The translations under genes were made by a program, and so were the position numbers. Under the pieces are notes generated by a model. That model saw nothing but the letters and a program-made list of their open reading frames with translations. It did not search any database and was not told the origin of the DNA. A DNA stretch of 64,000 bases, taken from assembly GCF_002441715.1 (NCBI RefSeq), contig NZ_JXJX01000003.1:64849-128848 (forward strand), in the 5' to 3' direction. Shown piece by piece: positions 7,564-18,421 of this stretch. How positions within the stretch are numbered: position 1 is the first letter of the stretch; the number at the start of each line of letters is the position of its first letter. This DNA is from Pseudolactococcus plantarum. GTDB taxonomy: Bacteria > Bacillota > Bacilli > Lactobacillales > Streptococcaceae.

Positions 7564-9261
7564 TTATTTTTTATCAGGTGTTAAGATCATCGGAATGACG
7601 ATTGGTTCGCGTTCTAATTCACGATAGAAGAAAGGTTTAATCGCATCTGTCATCGCACGTGCGACGCTTGCTTCATTTGCATTTTCAGCATTCATCGCTT
7701 TACGGATGGCATTAAATAAAACACGTTGTCCAGAACGGATCAAATCACCAGATTCACGCATATAGATAAAGCCACGGCTTAGCATATCTGGTCCAGCAAG
7801 GATCATCTTACTCTTGAAGTCAACAGTTGCAACTGCAAGGACCACGCCATCTTCTGAAAGTTCATGACGATCACGTAAGACAGCATTTCCGATATCTCCG
7901 ATACCATTGCCATCTACATAAGTATCTTGTGCATAGAAATGACCAGCAGGTCGTGCAGAATCAGCTGTCAGTGCTAGTACATCACCATTTTCGAAAATGA
8001 AACAATTTTCTTTAGGCACACCAGTATCTTGTGCGAGTCCAGCATGTATTTTTAACATGCGGTATTCACCGTGGACTGGCATAAAGTATTTTGGTTGGAT
8101 GAGGCGTAGCATCAATTTTTGTTCTTGTTGCCCACCATGTCCTGAGGTATGGATGTTATTCATCTTACCATAGACAACTTTAGCACCAGCTTCTGAGATG
8201 CGGTTAATTAGTTGGTTGACACCGTGTGTATTACCAGGAATGGCATTAGATGAGAAGACAACAGTATCGCCCATTTGTAGGGTCACAAAACGGTGCATAC
8301 CGTTTGCAATACGGCTCAAAGCGGCCATCGGCTCACCTTGAGAGCCTGTACACATGATGAGTAGTTCGTGTGGTTGATACTGGTTAACCTCACCAGGTTC
8401 GATGAATGTACCTTTAGGTGCTTTGATATAACCAAGTTCAATCCCGTTAACGATAGCCTTCTCCATAGAACGACCAAAAACCACGATTTTACGGCCTGTT
8501 TTCACAGCACCTTCAACGGCTTGTTGCAGACGGAAGATATTTGAGGCGAAAGAGGCAAAAATGATTCGACCTTCAATACGTTCAAATATTTTTTGGATAG
8601 ATGCACCAACGACTTTTTCTGAATGAGAAAAAGTAGGAATTTCAGCATTAGTAGAGTCAGAAAGTAGTAATAAGACGCCTTCTGTCCCTAAAGCAGCCAT
8701 GCGGTGTAAGTCAGCTGGATCTCCAACGGGAGTGAAGTCAAACTTAAAGTCACCAGTTGCGACAATCTTACCTTGAGGTGTATCCACTACCATAGCGATA
8801 GGTTCAGGAATTGAGTGTGTCGTTCTGAAAAATGACAGTTTTAGATGTTTAAAGGCAATCTCATCATCTGGTTTAATCTCGAATAATTGGGCATCACGTA
8901 AAAGACCATGTTCTTCTAGTTTGCCACGAATTAGAGCTAACGATAATGGTCCTGCATAGATCGGCACATTAGCTTGTTTTAGCAAGAAAGGAATCCCGCC
9001 GATATGATCTTCGTGACCATGTGTGATAAAGACACCTTTGATTCTGTCTTGATTTTCAACGATATAACTATAATCTGGGATAACATAATCTACACCGAGC
9101 AGATCATCTTCTGGAAATTTAATCCCTGCATCAACGATGATGATTTCATCTTGATATTCAACACCATAAGTGTTTTTACCAATTTCTCCAAGTCCACCGA
9201 TCGCAAAAACAGCGACTTCATCTGGATTTATGGCTAAATTGGTGTAGCTATTGTTACTCAT
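7564..9261 (-). CDS. rnjA: Ribonuclease J1
   Basis: A 565-residue metallo-beta-lactamase/beta-CASP nuclease, the normal RNase J length, with 5'-to-3' exonuclease and endonuclease activity in mRNA decay and rRNA processing. The metal-binding motif HGHEDH lies at residues 81-86. The beta-CASP region contains [11 protein letters not shown] and [12 protein letters not shown], and [10 protein letters not shown] and PVHGEYRML follow. It lies downstream of rpoY, the standard Firmicutes order. The 73-base gap contains a terminator-like hairpin (9297-9324) and a possible -10 (TATAAT, rc of 9274-9279), so it may be transcribed partly on its own. Confidence 0.95.
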   Translation of the reverse strand: MSNNSYTNLAINPDEVAVFAIGGLGEIGKNTYGVEYQDEIIIVDAGIKFPEDDLLGVDYVIPDYSYIVENQDRIKGVFITHGHEDHIGGIPFLLKQANVPIYAGPLSLALIRGKLEEHGLLRDAQLFEIKPDDEIAFKHLKLSFFRTTHSIPEPIAMVVDTPQGKIVATGDFKFDFTPVGDPADLHRMAALGTEGVLLLLSDSTNAEIPTFSHSEKVVGASIQKIFERIEGRIIFASFASNIFRLQQAVEGAVKTGRKIVVFGRSMEKAIVNGIELGYIKAPKGTFIEPGEVNQYQPHELLIMCTGSQGEPMAALSRIANGMHRFVTLQMGDTVVFSSNAIPGNTHGVNQLINRISEAGAKVVYGKMNNIHTSGHGGQQEQKLMLRLIQPKYFMPVHGEYRMLKIHAGLAQDTGVPKENCFIFENGDVLALTADSARPAGHFYAQDTYVDGNGIGDIGNAVLRDRHELSEDGVVLAVATVDFKSKMILAGPDMLSRGFIYMRESGDLIRSGQRVLFNAIRKAMNAENANEASVARAMTDAIKPFFYRELEREPIVIPMILTPDKK

Positions 9262-9296
9262 ATATCTCTTTTCTATATTATATTTTTGAGTTTATT

Positions 9297-9324
9297 AAAA
9301 AACTTGTGATGACACTCACAAGTT
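9297..9324 (-). terminator. Terminator-like hairpin between rpoY and rnjA
   Basis: On the minus strand AACTTGTG (rc of 9317-9324) pairs with CACAAGTT (rc of 9301-9308) around eight bases and continues into TTTTTT. It may attenuate read-through from rpoY to rnjA. Confidence 0.6.
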
Positions 9325-9334
9325 GTAAGGTTGT

Positions 9335-9565
9335 TTAAAATGTTGTGATGTTAAAGTGTTCAGCTTCTCTTTCGTATTCAGCTTGTTCATCACTGATTGC
9401 ATCAATAAATTCGACATGATACTCAGTATTATCGCGCATGATTTCGCGTGCTTGTATGACACCTTCACGGACGTCTGACACTGGTAACTCTAAATAAAGT
9501 GAGTGAGTTGTTTCGCGTTTAGGACTGCGTTTTTTTGTTTCTTGATAAAAGACTTTGAATAACAT
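9335..9565 (-). CDS. rpoY: RNA polymerase epsilon subunit (RpoY, DUF1447)
   Basis: A 76-residue small accessory subunit of Firmicutes RNA polymerase. The sequence starts MLFKVFYQETKKRSPKRETTHSLYLE and ends EYEREAEHFNITTF, both strongly typical of the YkzG/RpoY family. A TTG-led frame opens at 9577, but GGAG sits six bases before ATG 9565, which also matches the family start. It precedes rnjA, as in Bacillus and Streptococcus. The promoter is at 9641-9669. Confidence 0.93.
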   Translation of the reverse strand: MLFKVFYQETKKRSPKRETTHSLYLELPVSDVREGVIQAREIMRDNTEYHVEFIDAISDEQAEYEREAEHFNITTF

Positions 9566-9640
9566 GTTTTTCTCCAATTCATCAGTTGATAAGTTTACAG
9601 GGGCACCTCGATTAGAGGTCGCATTATTGCAATTACTTAT

Positions 9641-9669
9641 ATTTTATCATAAAATGGTAATATACTCAA
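9641..9669 (-). promoter_or_regulatory. Promoter of rpoY-rnjA
   Basis: On the minus strand TTGAGT (rc of 9664-9669), a 17-base spacer and TAAAAT (rc of 9641-9646), with TG one base before the -10. It occupies the same DNA as the tsaB promoter. Confidence 0.7.
9655..9663 (+). promoter_or_regulatory. Extended -10 candidate for the tsaB operon
   Basis: TGGTAATAT (9655-9663), in the spacer of the rpoY promoter and directly beside its -35 box. It would give a leader of about 90 bases. Confidence 0.4.
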
Positions 9670-9760
9670 CATGCACAACTGTAAAAAGGCGACTGGTTTT
9701 AGCGATTGTGTCACTAACCTAGTGATCGTGTGCAAAAATGACGGGAAGAGATAACGAGAA

Positions 9761-10468
9761 ATGAAACGATTGGCTTTTGATACCTCTAGTCAGACTTTGT
9801 CTGTTGCACTGACAGAAGATACGACTTTACTAGGTAAGATAGATCTAAATATTAAAAAAAATCATAGTATTACCCTGATGCCGGCTATCGATTTTTTGAT
9901 GACTAACGTAGGGTTTGCACCGAGCGATTTAGATAGCATTGCGGTGGCGAAAGGCCCAGGCAGCTATACAGGACTTAGAATAGCAGTAACGACAGCAAAG
10001 ACACTTGCAAGTACACTTGGGATTGAGCTTATCGGTGTGTCAAGCTTAGCGGCAATTGCAGCCAATGCCTGTGTTAAAGGTAAAGTTATCGCATTGATTG
10101 ATGCACGTAGACAAAATGTTTATGCAGGTATTTATGAGGATAAACAACTCGTGAATCAAGAACGTCATCTACCACTTAGCCAACTCTTATCAGAACTTTC
10201 ACAAGAAAAAACGGTTCACTTTACTGGAGAGATTGATGGCTTTCGAGAGCTCATCTTGGCATCACTACCTCAAGCAAAATTTATCGAGAATCCTGAACGC
10301 AGATTACCTAATGCTTATCAGATTGCGTGTTTGGCAAGTCATGAAAAAGCAGTAGAGGTTGATTACTTTGAACCAGAATATTTGAAGAAAGTGGAAGCAG
10401 AAGAAAAATGGCTGGAGACACATGCACATGATGAAACAACTGATGCAAACTATATCCAAAAAATTTGA
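9761..10468 (+). CDS. tsaB: tRNA threonylcarbamoyladenosine biosynthesis protein TsaB
   Basis: A 235-residue ASKHA-fold protein, partner of TsaD in making the t6A37 modification of ANN-decoding tRNAs. It opens MKRLAFDTSSQTLSVAL and carries the family block VAKGPGSYTGLRIAVTTAKTLA near residues 64-85, followed by ALIDARRQNVYAGIY. It is first in tsaB-rimI-rimI-tsaD, and its last 47 bases overlap the next gene. GAAGAGATAACGAG lies before the ATG. Confidence 0.94.
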   Translation: MKRLAFDTSSQTLSVALTEDTTLLGKIDLNIKKNHSITLMPAIDFLMTNVGFAPSDLDSIAVAKGPGSYTGLRIAVTTAKTLASTLGIELIGVSSLAAIAANACVKGKVIALIDARRQNVYAGIYEDKQLVNQERHLPLSQLLSELSQEKTVHFTGEIDGFRELILASLPQAKFIENPERRLPNAYQIACLASHEKAVEVDYFEPEYLKKVEAEEKWLETHAHDETTDANYIQKI

Positions 10469-11009
10469 ACAGCATTCGTTTCGAAAGTATCGGGCGTTTG
10501 ATGATGTCGATTTGGATATTGTGATCGGGGATACAAGATATCGTATTGCTGAGCGAGAAGATATTGTCAGTTTTTTGACGATAGAACGCGACGTCTATGC
10601 TGGAGAAACACCTTGGACGTTTTCACATTTTGAACATGAAATCATGAAAAATGACCGTGCTATGTTTTTGACAGCAGAATCTGATGGTCGAATTGTAGGC
10701 TTTATTGGTGCGAGAATGATACCAGAAACAGCCTCTGTACACCTTTCAAATTTAGCTGTTTTGACCGCTTATCAACGACAAGGTATTGGTGCAAATCTCG
10801 TGATTGGGATGTGTGATTTGATGCAACTATTAGGTGCGGAGACGATTACCTTAGAGGTGATGAGAGATAATATGATAGCTCAAGCCATGTATCGTCAATT
10901 AGGGTTTGAAACAACAGAAATATTACCTGACTACTATGAAAATCAATTAGATGGGTTATGGATGGTCAAGAAACTTGGAGCATTAAACGATCGTTTTGAT
11001 AAAAATTAG
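10422..11009 (+). CDS. rimI: RimI-like N-acetyltransferase (first of two)
   Basis: A 195-residue GNAT protein; RimI acetylates the N-terminal alanine of ribosomal protein S18 and is usually encoded between tsaB and tsaD. The acetyl-CoA loop YQRQGIG is near residues 123-129, followed by the NxxAxxMYxxLGF motif (NMIAQAMYRQLGFET) typical of RimI. It is about 45 residues longer than E. coli RimI because of an N-terminal extension. Possible starts are ATG 10422, 10428 and 10431; GGAG (10414-10417) is best spaced for 10428. It overlaps both neighbours. Which of the two adjacent RimI-like genes is the true RimI cannot be decided here. Confidence 0.82.
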   Translation: MHMMKQLMQTISKKFEQHSFRKYRAFDDVDLDIVIGDTRYRIAEREDIVSFLTIERDVYAGETPWTFSHFEHEIMKNDRAMFLTAESDGRIVGFIGARMIPETASVHLSNLAVLTAYQRQGIGANLVIGMCDLMQLLGAETITLEVMRDNMIAQAMYRQLGFETTEILPDYYENQLDGLWMVKKLGALNDRFDKN

Positions 11010-11442
11010 GCAAACAAATGTGATGAACACTGACGGTGACGCTTATGCTGCTATGGTACAAGCCATATTAGTTGACGTCTACGACAGTGCACCTTGGACA
11101 TTGGCGCAAACTGTGTCTGATATGAATCGAGAAGAGACTAACTATTATCTAGCATTGGAGGCAAATGAGACTGTTATAGGCTTTCTTGCTACCTCAATCG
11201 TTATGGATGAGATAGAAATAACAAATCTTGCTGTCAGTCGTGCCTATCAACATCAAGGTATTGCAAGTTTATTGCTGAACGCATTACTAAATCAAGACGG
11301 TAAGTTTTTTTTAGAAGTTCGCAATTCCAATCAAAAAGCACGTCAGTTATATGAAAAACATGGCTTTGAGACCTATTTCATCAGAAGAAACTATTATCAA
11401 AATCCCAATGAAGATGCACTTTTAATGAAGAGAGAAAAATGA
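10996..11442 (+). CDS. RimI-like N-acetyltransferase (second of two)
   Basis: A 148-residue GNAT protein with acetyl-CoA loop YQHQGIA and the RimI-type [25 protein letters not shown] segment. Its length is closer to canonical RimI than that of its neighbour. It overlaps the previous gene by 14 bases if started at TTG 10996; an in-frame ATG at 11023 would avoid that. It overlaps tsaD by the 4-base ATGA (11439-11442), so translational coupling to tsaD is likely. The two adjacent GNATs share motif order and a PWT segment before the core, so they may be an ancient duplication. Confidence 0.8.
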   Translation: MIKIRQTNVMNTDGDAYAAMVQAILVDVYDSAPWTLAQTVSDMNREETNYYLALEANETVIGFLATSIVMDEIEITNLAVSRAYQHQGIASLLLNALLNQDGKFFLEVRNSNQKARQLYEKHGFETYFIRRNYYQNPNEDALLMKREK

Positions 11443-12455
11443 CAGATAACTATATATTAGCATTTGAAACATCGTGTGATGAGACAAGTGTTGCCGTCTT
11501 AAAAAATGATCACGACTTATTAAGTAACATCATCGCTAGCCAGATTGAAAGTCATAAACGCTTTGGCGGTGTGGTACCAGAGGTAGCAAGTCGACACCAT
11601 GTAGAAGTGATCACGACTTGTATAAATGAAGCGTTGGCAGAAGCTAACATTACCGCTAAAGAATTGAGCGCAGTAGCAGTTACTGAAGGACCAGGACTTG
11701 TTGGCGCACTATTAGTAGGTATAGCAGCTGCCAAAGCTTTTGCTTGGGCAAACCAATTACCGATCATTCCTGTTAATCATATGGCTGGTCATCTCTGGGC
11801 AGCAAGACAAGTCAAACCACTTGAATTTCCCTTGATGTCATTACTTGTCAGTGGTGGACATACTGAGTTGGTCTATGTTAAAGCGCCAGGTGACTATAAA
11901 ATCATAGGTGAGACTCGTGATGATGCCGTAGGTGAAGCCTACGATAAGGTAGGTCGAGTCATGAAGTTAACCTATCCAGCTGGTAGAGAGATTGATGAAC
12001 TCGCGCATCAGGGACAAGATGTTTTTGCATTTCCTAGAGCGATGATGAAACACGATGATCCAGACTTTGAATTTAGTTTTTCAGGCTTAAAGTCTGCTTT
12101 TATCAATACGGTTCACAATGCAGAGCAAAAAGGTGAAACATTAGATAAGAAAGACCTATCAGCCAGTTTTCAAGCGGCTGTTTTAGATGTTTTGTTGGCA
12201 AAAACCAAAAAAGCCTTAGCACAATTTCCAGTTAATATGCTAGTTGTTGCTGGTGGAGTTGCTGCTAACAAAGGTTTACGTGATCGTTTGGCTGTAGAAC
12301 TGCTAGATGTTGATGTGGTGATACCACCACTTAGACTATGTGGCGATAACGCCGGTATGATTGCTTATGCCAGTGTATGCGAATATAATCAGCAACATTT
12401 TGCTGATTTAGATTTGAATGCACGCCCAAGTTTAAGTTTTGACCAATTAGCCTAG
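11439..12455 (+). CDS. tsaD: tRNA threonylcarbamoyltransferase TsaD
   Basis: A 338-residue catalytic subunit of the t6A complex, which transfers threonylcarbamoyl from threonylcarbamoyl-AMP to A37. It opens with [15 protein letters not shown]; the metal ligands NHMAGH place His114 and His118. FSFSGLKSA and [12 protein letters not shown] are conserved nucleotide-binding blocks. Length is normal. The start overlaps the preceding acetyltransferase stop (ATGA). It ends the tsaB operon. Confidence 0.96.
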   Translation: MTDNYILAFETSCDETSVAVLKNDHDLLSNIIASQIESHKRFGGVVPEVASRHHVEVITTCINEALAEANITAKELSAVAVTEGPGLVGALLVGIAAAKAFAWANQLPIIPVNHMAGHLWAARQVKPLEFPLMSLLVSGGHTELVYVKAPGDYKIIGETRDDAVGEAYDKVGRVMKLTYPAGREIDELAHQGQDVFAFPRAMMKHDDPDFEFSFSGLKSAFINTVHNAEQKGETLDKKDLSASFQAAVLDVLLAKTKKALAQFPVNMLVVAGGVAANKGLRDRLAVELLDVDVVIPPLRLCGDNAGMIAYASVCEYNQQHFADLDLNARPSLSFDQLA

Positions 12456-12524
12456 TGATAACTGATTAGATAACTTAATGAAGCGTAAATATCAAACAGT
12501 TTCTAGTTATAAGGGAGATACCTG

Positions 12525-13259
12525 ATGTCATTTTTTGAACATGTTGATTTATCAAAATTATCAGAAACAGATCGTTTTATTTATAATTATTTGGCTGATA
12601 ATAGAAGTAAAGTCCCTTATATGCGGATTCGTGAGATTGCAGAAGCTTCTCATACGTCTTCTGCCTCAGTGATGCGTTTTATTCGAAAAATAGGTTATTC
12701 AAGTTTTGTTGAATTTCGAGCTAATTTGAAATTAACGGCTGAAGAAAATCCCACATCACCAGATTTTTTTAATCGGCTTTCTAGTTTAAGTCAAGATCTG
12801 TTTCCTAAAAATATTGAGATGAAGCTAGAGATTGTGGCAGATACTATTTTAGATGCTGAAAATATTATGCTTTTAGGGATGGGAGCTAGCGGTGCGATAT
12901 GTGATTATGCAGCAAGACGGCTTGCTACGATTGGTTACAATGCTTTTGCTTTAACGGATCCTACTTATCCAGTAGCGCAAAAACTTAAGCATACAGCCAA
13001 TAATATTATTATTATTTTATCTGTCTCTGGTGCAACAAATGAAGTGATCGAGGTTGTAAATACGTTTAAAAATAAAGATGATTTTACGATTATAACGATC
13101 ACTGCTGATGAGGTATCTATTTTGGCACAAATGTCAAATTATGTGTTACCTTATCAAACACCTAAGATTCGCCTGAATACCTATCATGATATGTCTAGTC
13201 AAATTCAATCCGTTTTTTTAGTAGAAGCCTTAATTCAAAAGGTGTGGGATAGAGAATAG
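12525..13259 (+). CDS. RpiR/MurR-family transcriptional regulator
   Basis: A 244-residue protein with the RpiR layout: an N-terminal winged helix-turn-helix (about 1-77, with IREIAEASHTSSASVMRFIRKIGY) and a C-terminal SIS sugar-phosphate-sensing domain (about 105-230, with LLGMGASGAICDYAARRLATIGY and ILSVSGATNEVIEVV). It is transcribed separately from, but immediately before, the carbohydrate operon at 13.4-21.2 kb, and probably senses a phosphosugar from that pathway. SD AAGGGAG. A strong terminator follows. Confidence 0.88.
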   Translation: MSFFEHVDLSKLSETDRFIYNYLADNRSKVPYMRIREIAEASHTSSASVMRFIRKIGYSSFVEFRANLKLTAEENPTSPDFFNRLSSLSQDLFPKNIEMKLEIVADTILDAENIMLLGMGASGAICDYAARRLATIGYNAFALTDPTYPVAQKLKHTANNIIIILSVSGATNEVIEVVNTFKNKDDFTIITITADEVSILAQMSNYVLPYQTPKIRLNTYHDMSSQIQSVFLVEALIQKVWDRE

Positions 13260-13260
13260 T

Positions 13261-13305
13261 AAAAAAAACACAAGTGGAACGCTACGTTCCACTTGTGTTT
13301 TTTTT
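13261..13305 (+). terminator. Very strong intrinsic terminator
   Basis: A 21-bp perfect inverted repeat: eight A plus CACAAGTGGAACG (13261-13281) against CGTTCCACTTGTG plus eight T (13285-13305), with a 3-base loop. It isolates the regulator from the downstream operon and is symmetric enough to act in both directions. Confidence 0.95.
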
Positions 13306-13334
13306 ATCAACTTGTTGAATTCTTACCCAAATAG

Positions 13335-14866
<1,532 letters not shown>

Positions 14867-15814
14867 ATGCAGGACACAAGCTATAAATTATCCTTAGCAC
14901 AGCGTGCGACTAGATGGTGCAAGGCATTTACCTCACAATGGCAATTACAAAGCATGGCGATTTTAGGTGTTGTGTATATGTTGATCTTTAATTTTGTGCC
15001 TATTTATGGCTTAACCATTGCATTTAAAAACTACTCAGTTATCAGTGGCATAGGTGGTTCAGAATGGATTGGTCTAGAAAATTTCAAGATCATTTTACAA
15101 GATAAATACTTCTGGGAATCAGTGATTAACACATTTGGCATCAGTGCAATCAAATTATCTGTTGGCTTTGTTTTGCCTATCATTATTGCCATTCTCATTT
15201 TTGAACTTAAATGGACACCGTTTAAAAAACTGGTACAAACAATTACTTATTTGCCGCATTTTCTATCATGGATTATATTGGGTGGTATGCTAATTACTTG
15301 GATGAGCTCAAACGGCATGATGAACGACATGTTAGGTGCGATTGGTATTAAAAGTAATACCAACCATATGCTAGATGCCAATAAATACTGGGTAATCGCT
15401 GCGCTTTCAGATGTGTGGAAAGAGGCTGGTTGGGGCACAATTCTCTATTTGGCTACGATGTCAAAAATTGATCCCACCTACTATGAAGCAGCCGAAATTG
15501 ATGGGGCATCCCGAATGCGTAAAATCTGGAGTATTACCTTACCCAGTCTAGGTAATATCTTAGCGCTGAATTTGATTCTTTCTGTTGCAGGATTATTTAA
15601 CTCTAATTTGGATCAAACACTGGTGCTGATGAACTCACAAAATCAGCCGAAAGCTGAGGTGATTAATTCATATGTTTATCGTGTCGGTTTATCACAAGGC
15701 GATTTTGCCTATGCAACTGCTGTTGGTTTAGGCGTTTCTGTTATTTCTGTCATCTTATTAGTGGGTGCTAATGTTGTGACAAAAAAATTAAATGATAATC
15801 GATCTGTTTTATAA
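14867..15814 (+). CDS. Carbohydrate ABC transporter permease, LplB type
   Basis: A 315-residue inner permease subunit with about six membrane helices and the EAA loop YYEAAEIDGASRMRKIWSITLPSLG that contacts the ATPase. It starts directly after the GH1 stop codon. The LplB/YtcP/LplA class imports oligosaccharides or glycosides and usually borrows a shared MsmX/MsmK-type ATPase. None is encoded in the operon, which agrees with that habit. SD GGAGAGGAATT. Confidence 0.9.
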   Translation: MQDTSYKLSLAQRATRWCKAFTSQWQLQSMAILGVVYMLIFNFVPIYGLTIAFKNYSVISGIGGSEWIGLENFKIILQDKYFWESVINTFGISAIKLSVGFVLPIIIAILIFELKWTPFKKLVQTITYLPHFLSWIILGGMLITWMSSNGMMNDMLGAIGIKSNTNHMLDANKYWVIAALSDVWKEAGWGTILYLATMSKIDPTYYEAAEIDGASRMRKIWSITLPSLGNILALNLILSVAGLFNSNLDQTLVLMNSQNQPKAEVINSYVYRVGLSQGDFAYATAVGLGVSVISVILLVGANVVTKKLNDNRSVL

Positions 15815-15828
15815 GAAAGGAGGTACCA

Positions 15829-16722
15829 GTGTCTCAACAAAATAAAAAGGGGAACATTAAATCAAAAAAAAGTGCTTTTGATTTCATCAATCTTATTTTA
15901 ATGACAAGTTTTACTTTATTAATTGTAGTGCCACTATGGAATGTATTGGTCTCATCTTTTGCATCAACAGATGCATTAAACAAAGGTGGATTTGTATTTT
16001 GGCCGTCATCATTCTCACTAGATAATTATAGTCGTGTACTACAAGATAAAACCTTATGGTCTGCTCTGTTTATCTCAGTCAGTAAGACAGCGATAGGTGT
16101 TTTTGCGCATGTTAGTTTTTGTGCGATTGTAGCTTACGCTTTGAGTAAACGTGAATTGAAAGGGCGCTTTATTTACTCCTCTATGGGGATTATTACCATG
16201 TTCTTTACTGGTGGGATGATCCCAACCTATCTTTTGATTAAGTCATTAGGCTTACTCAATAGCTTTTGGGTCTATATTTTGCCAGCCATGTTTAGTTATT
16301 ATGATGTTGTGATTTTGATGAATTTTTTTAGAGATGTGCCAAGCTCTTTAGAGGAATCTGCAAGAATAGATGGGGCAACTGATTGGGGGATTTTCTTTAA
16401 AATTATTGTACCACTATCTAAGCCGGCACTTGCAACCATTGCTTTATTTCATGGTGTTTGGCAGTGGAATGATTTTATGACAACCAAACTATATATTCAA
16501 AAAGAGTCTTTGTATCCTTTACAAATGAAATTGTATGAGATTATTTTGAAATCTCAAGCTGCTGCTCAAAGTGGCTTCAGTGGGCAGCTTAATATTCAAA
16601 CATCATCAAAAGGTATCCAGTTAGCTACCATTATCGTTACGATGCTCCCGATTTTGGTATTGTATCCATTTTTACAAAAATATTTTGTGACAGGGACTAT
16701 GTTGGGTGCAGTTAAAGAATAA
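15829..16722 (+). CDS. Carbohydrate ABC transporter permease, YtcP/LplC type
   Basis: A 297-residue second permease with about six helices, the family opening VVPLWNVLVSSFAS, the EAA loop LEESARIDGATDWGIFFKIIVPLSKP and the C-terminal FVTGTMLGAVKE. It pairs with the permease 14 bases upstream. The start is GTG 15829, six bases after AAAGGAGG. Confidence 0.9.
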   Translation: MSQQNKKGNIKSKKSAFDFINLILMTSFTLLIVVPLWNVLVSSFASTDALNKGGFVFWPSSFSLDNYSRVLQDKTLWSALFISVSKTAIGVFAHVSFCAIVAYALSKRELKGRFIYSSMGIITMFFTGGMIPTYLLIKSLGLLNSFWVYILPAMFSYYDVVILMNFFRDVPSSLEESARIDGATDWGIFFKIIVPLSKPALATIALFHGVWQWNDFMTTKLYIQKESLYPLQMKLYEIILKSQAAAQSGFSGQLNIQTSSKGIQLATIIVTMLPILVLYPFLQKYFVTGTMLGAVKE

Positions 16723-16756
16723 GTCAAAAAGTGTTTAAACTATAAAGGAGATATAT

Positions 16757-18385
16757 ATGAAAAATGTTAAAAAAGTTCTAGGCTTATCTGTAACAAGTTT
16801 AGCAGTCGTTATGCTGTTAGGTGGTTGTGGCAGTAACAAAAAAGCGGAATCTAGTGGGGTTAAACTACCCGATGCATCTTATAAGGTAGACAAAAAAACG
16901 CCAGCATGGAAAGTTGATAAAAGTAAAGATAATCAGCTAACTTGGTATATTAATGCCGAATGGTGGAATAAAAAATATGGGACAGATTTAATCACCAAGC
17001 AGGTGAAAAAAGATCTGAATCTTGATATTAAGTTTATTGTTGGAGACGATACAAAATTAAATACTTATTTTGCCAGCGGAGATATCCCAGATATCGTGAC
17101 CGTACTGGATGCTAATTCAGAAGTAGCTAGAACAGCAAATAAATGGGCATTGCCATTGCAAGATTTAGCCAATAAATATGACCCTTATTTTAACGAAGTG
17201 GCTAGAAAAGAAACATTAAATTGGTATAAACTAGCTGATGGCAAGACGTATGGCTATCCTAACTATTCCAATACCATGGCAGATTTTAAAAGTGGTGACA
17301 TACCGACACACGAAACCTTTATTATTAGACAAGATGTGCTAGATGCAATTGGTCCTCAGGATTTTACGACACCTGAAGGATTTAAAGCTGGTATGAGGGC
17401 CATAAAAGCTAAGTTTCCAGAGTTAATGCCATTTGGCTTTAATGATATGTCGGGCGATGTAGGAGCACTTGAAAAAGTGGTGCAAGATATGTTGGGTGTA
17501 CCGATTAAAACTAAAGATGATAAGTTCTATGATCGAAATCTCGATAATGATTATATGACTTGGTTAAAAACTTTCCGTCAAGTTCACGAAGAAGGTAATA
17601 TTTCTGATGATAGTTTTACAGATAATGGAGATGGATTTAAAGAAAAAGTCAGTAGTGGTAAGTATGCAACCATCATGATGGGTGCAAATGTTAATTTAGG
17701 AAATAATATGCAAACTTGGTTGACTGCTAATCCAGATAAAGCATATGTTGCAATAGATGGTGTGATGTCTACTAAAGGGAATAAACCAACCTTACAACAA
17801 GCTGGTCTTTCAGGTTGGATGATTAACTATATCTCTCAAAAAACAAAAAATCCAGCTAAAGCAATCCAAGTATTTGAATATTTATTGAGTGATTATGGCG
17901 AAATTTTGACAAATTACGGGATTGAAGGGAAAACATTTAACTATATTAATGGTGATAAAAAATCAATAGAATGGACTGATGAAGCTGCAAAAATGCAATC
18001 TGAAAATCCAGACAAATGGCAAAAAGATTACCGTGTCGCAGAGTTCATTCAATTTGGTCATGATCGATTTAAGACATACAACAAAGCCTCAAATGTTAAA
18101 GCAGTTTGGCAACAACAAGCATGGGGACAAAAATATTTAACACCACAATTTGAGATTGAAAATATTGCACCACAACCAGGTACCCAAGAAGCAAGATCAT
18201 TGAGTGCGATAGAAACGAAGTGGGATACAACCTTAGTCAGTTTGATTCGCGCCAAAAATGATGCAGAGTTTGACAAAGTATTAAATGACTATAAAGCATT
18301 CCAGGAAAAAAATCATATTGATAAAATCAATATGATTCGCGATAAAAATATTAAGAAAAATATAGGAAAATTAAATGACAACTAG
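16757..18385 (+). CDS. Carbohydrate-binding lipoprotein, LplA type
   Basis: A 542-residue extracellular solute-binding protein. The signal peptide ends in LLGGC (lipidated Cys near residue 24). The mature protein has the large type-1 sugar-binder build, with DIPDIVTVLDAN, KLADGKTYGYPNYS and a long C-terminal lobe rich in Trp and Lys. Its length of about 540 fits the LplA/YtcQ group serving LplB/YtcP permeases. The ligand is unknown; the GH1 and ROK genes point to a beta-glucoside. SD AAGGAGAT. Confidence 0.9.
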   Translation: MKNVKKVLGLSVTSLAVVMLLGGCGSNKKAESSGVKLPDASYKVDKKTPAWKVDKSKDNQLTWYINAEWWNKKYGTDLITKQVKKDLNLDIKFIVGDDTKLNTYFASGDIPDIVTVLDANSEVARTANKWALPLQDLANKYDPYFNEVARKETLNWYKLADGKTYGYPNYSNTMADFKSGDIPTHETFIIRQDVLDAIGPQDFTTPEGFKAGMRAIKAKFPELMPFGFNDMSGDVGALEKVVQDMLGVPIKTKDDKFYDRNLDNDYMTWLKTFRQVHEEGNISDDSFTDNGDGFKEKVSSGKYATIMMGANVNLGNNMQTWLTANPDKAYVAIDGVMSTKGNKPTLQQAGLSGWMINYISQKTKNPAKAIQVFEYLLSDYGEILTNYGIEGKTFNYINGDKKSIEWTDEAAKMQSENPDKWQKDYRVAEFIQFGHDRFKTYNKASNVKAVWQQQAWGQKYLTPQFEIENIAPQPGTQEARSLSAIETKWDTTLVSLIRAKNDAEFDKVLNDYKAFQEKNHIDKINMIRDKNIKKNIGKLNDN

Positions 18386-18421
18386 ACCTTTTCTAGTAGT
18401 TTATGAATGAAGTGATAAAAA

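Noticed and set aside
13261-13305. 21-bp inverted repeat as an insertion-sequence end
   Set aside because: The 3-base loop and T tract right after a stop codon mark it as a terminator; no transposase is nearby.
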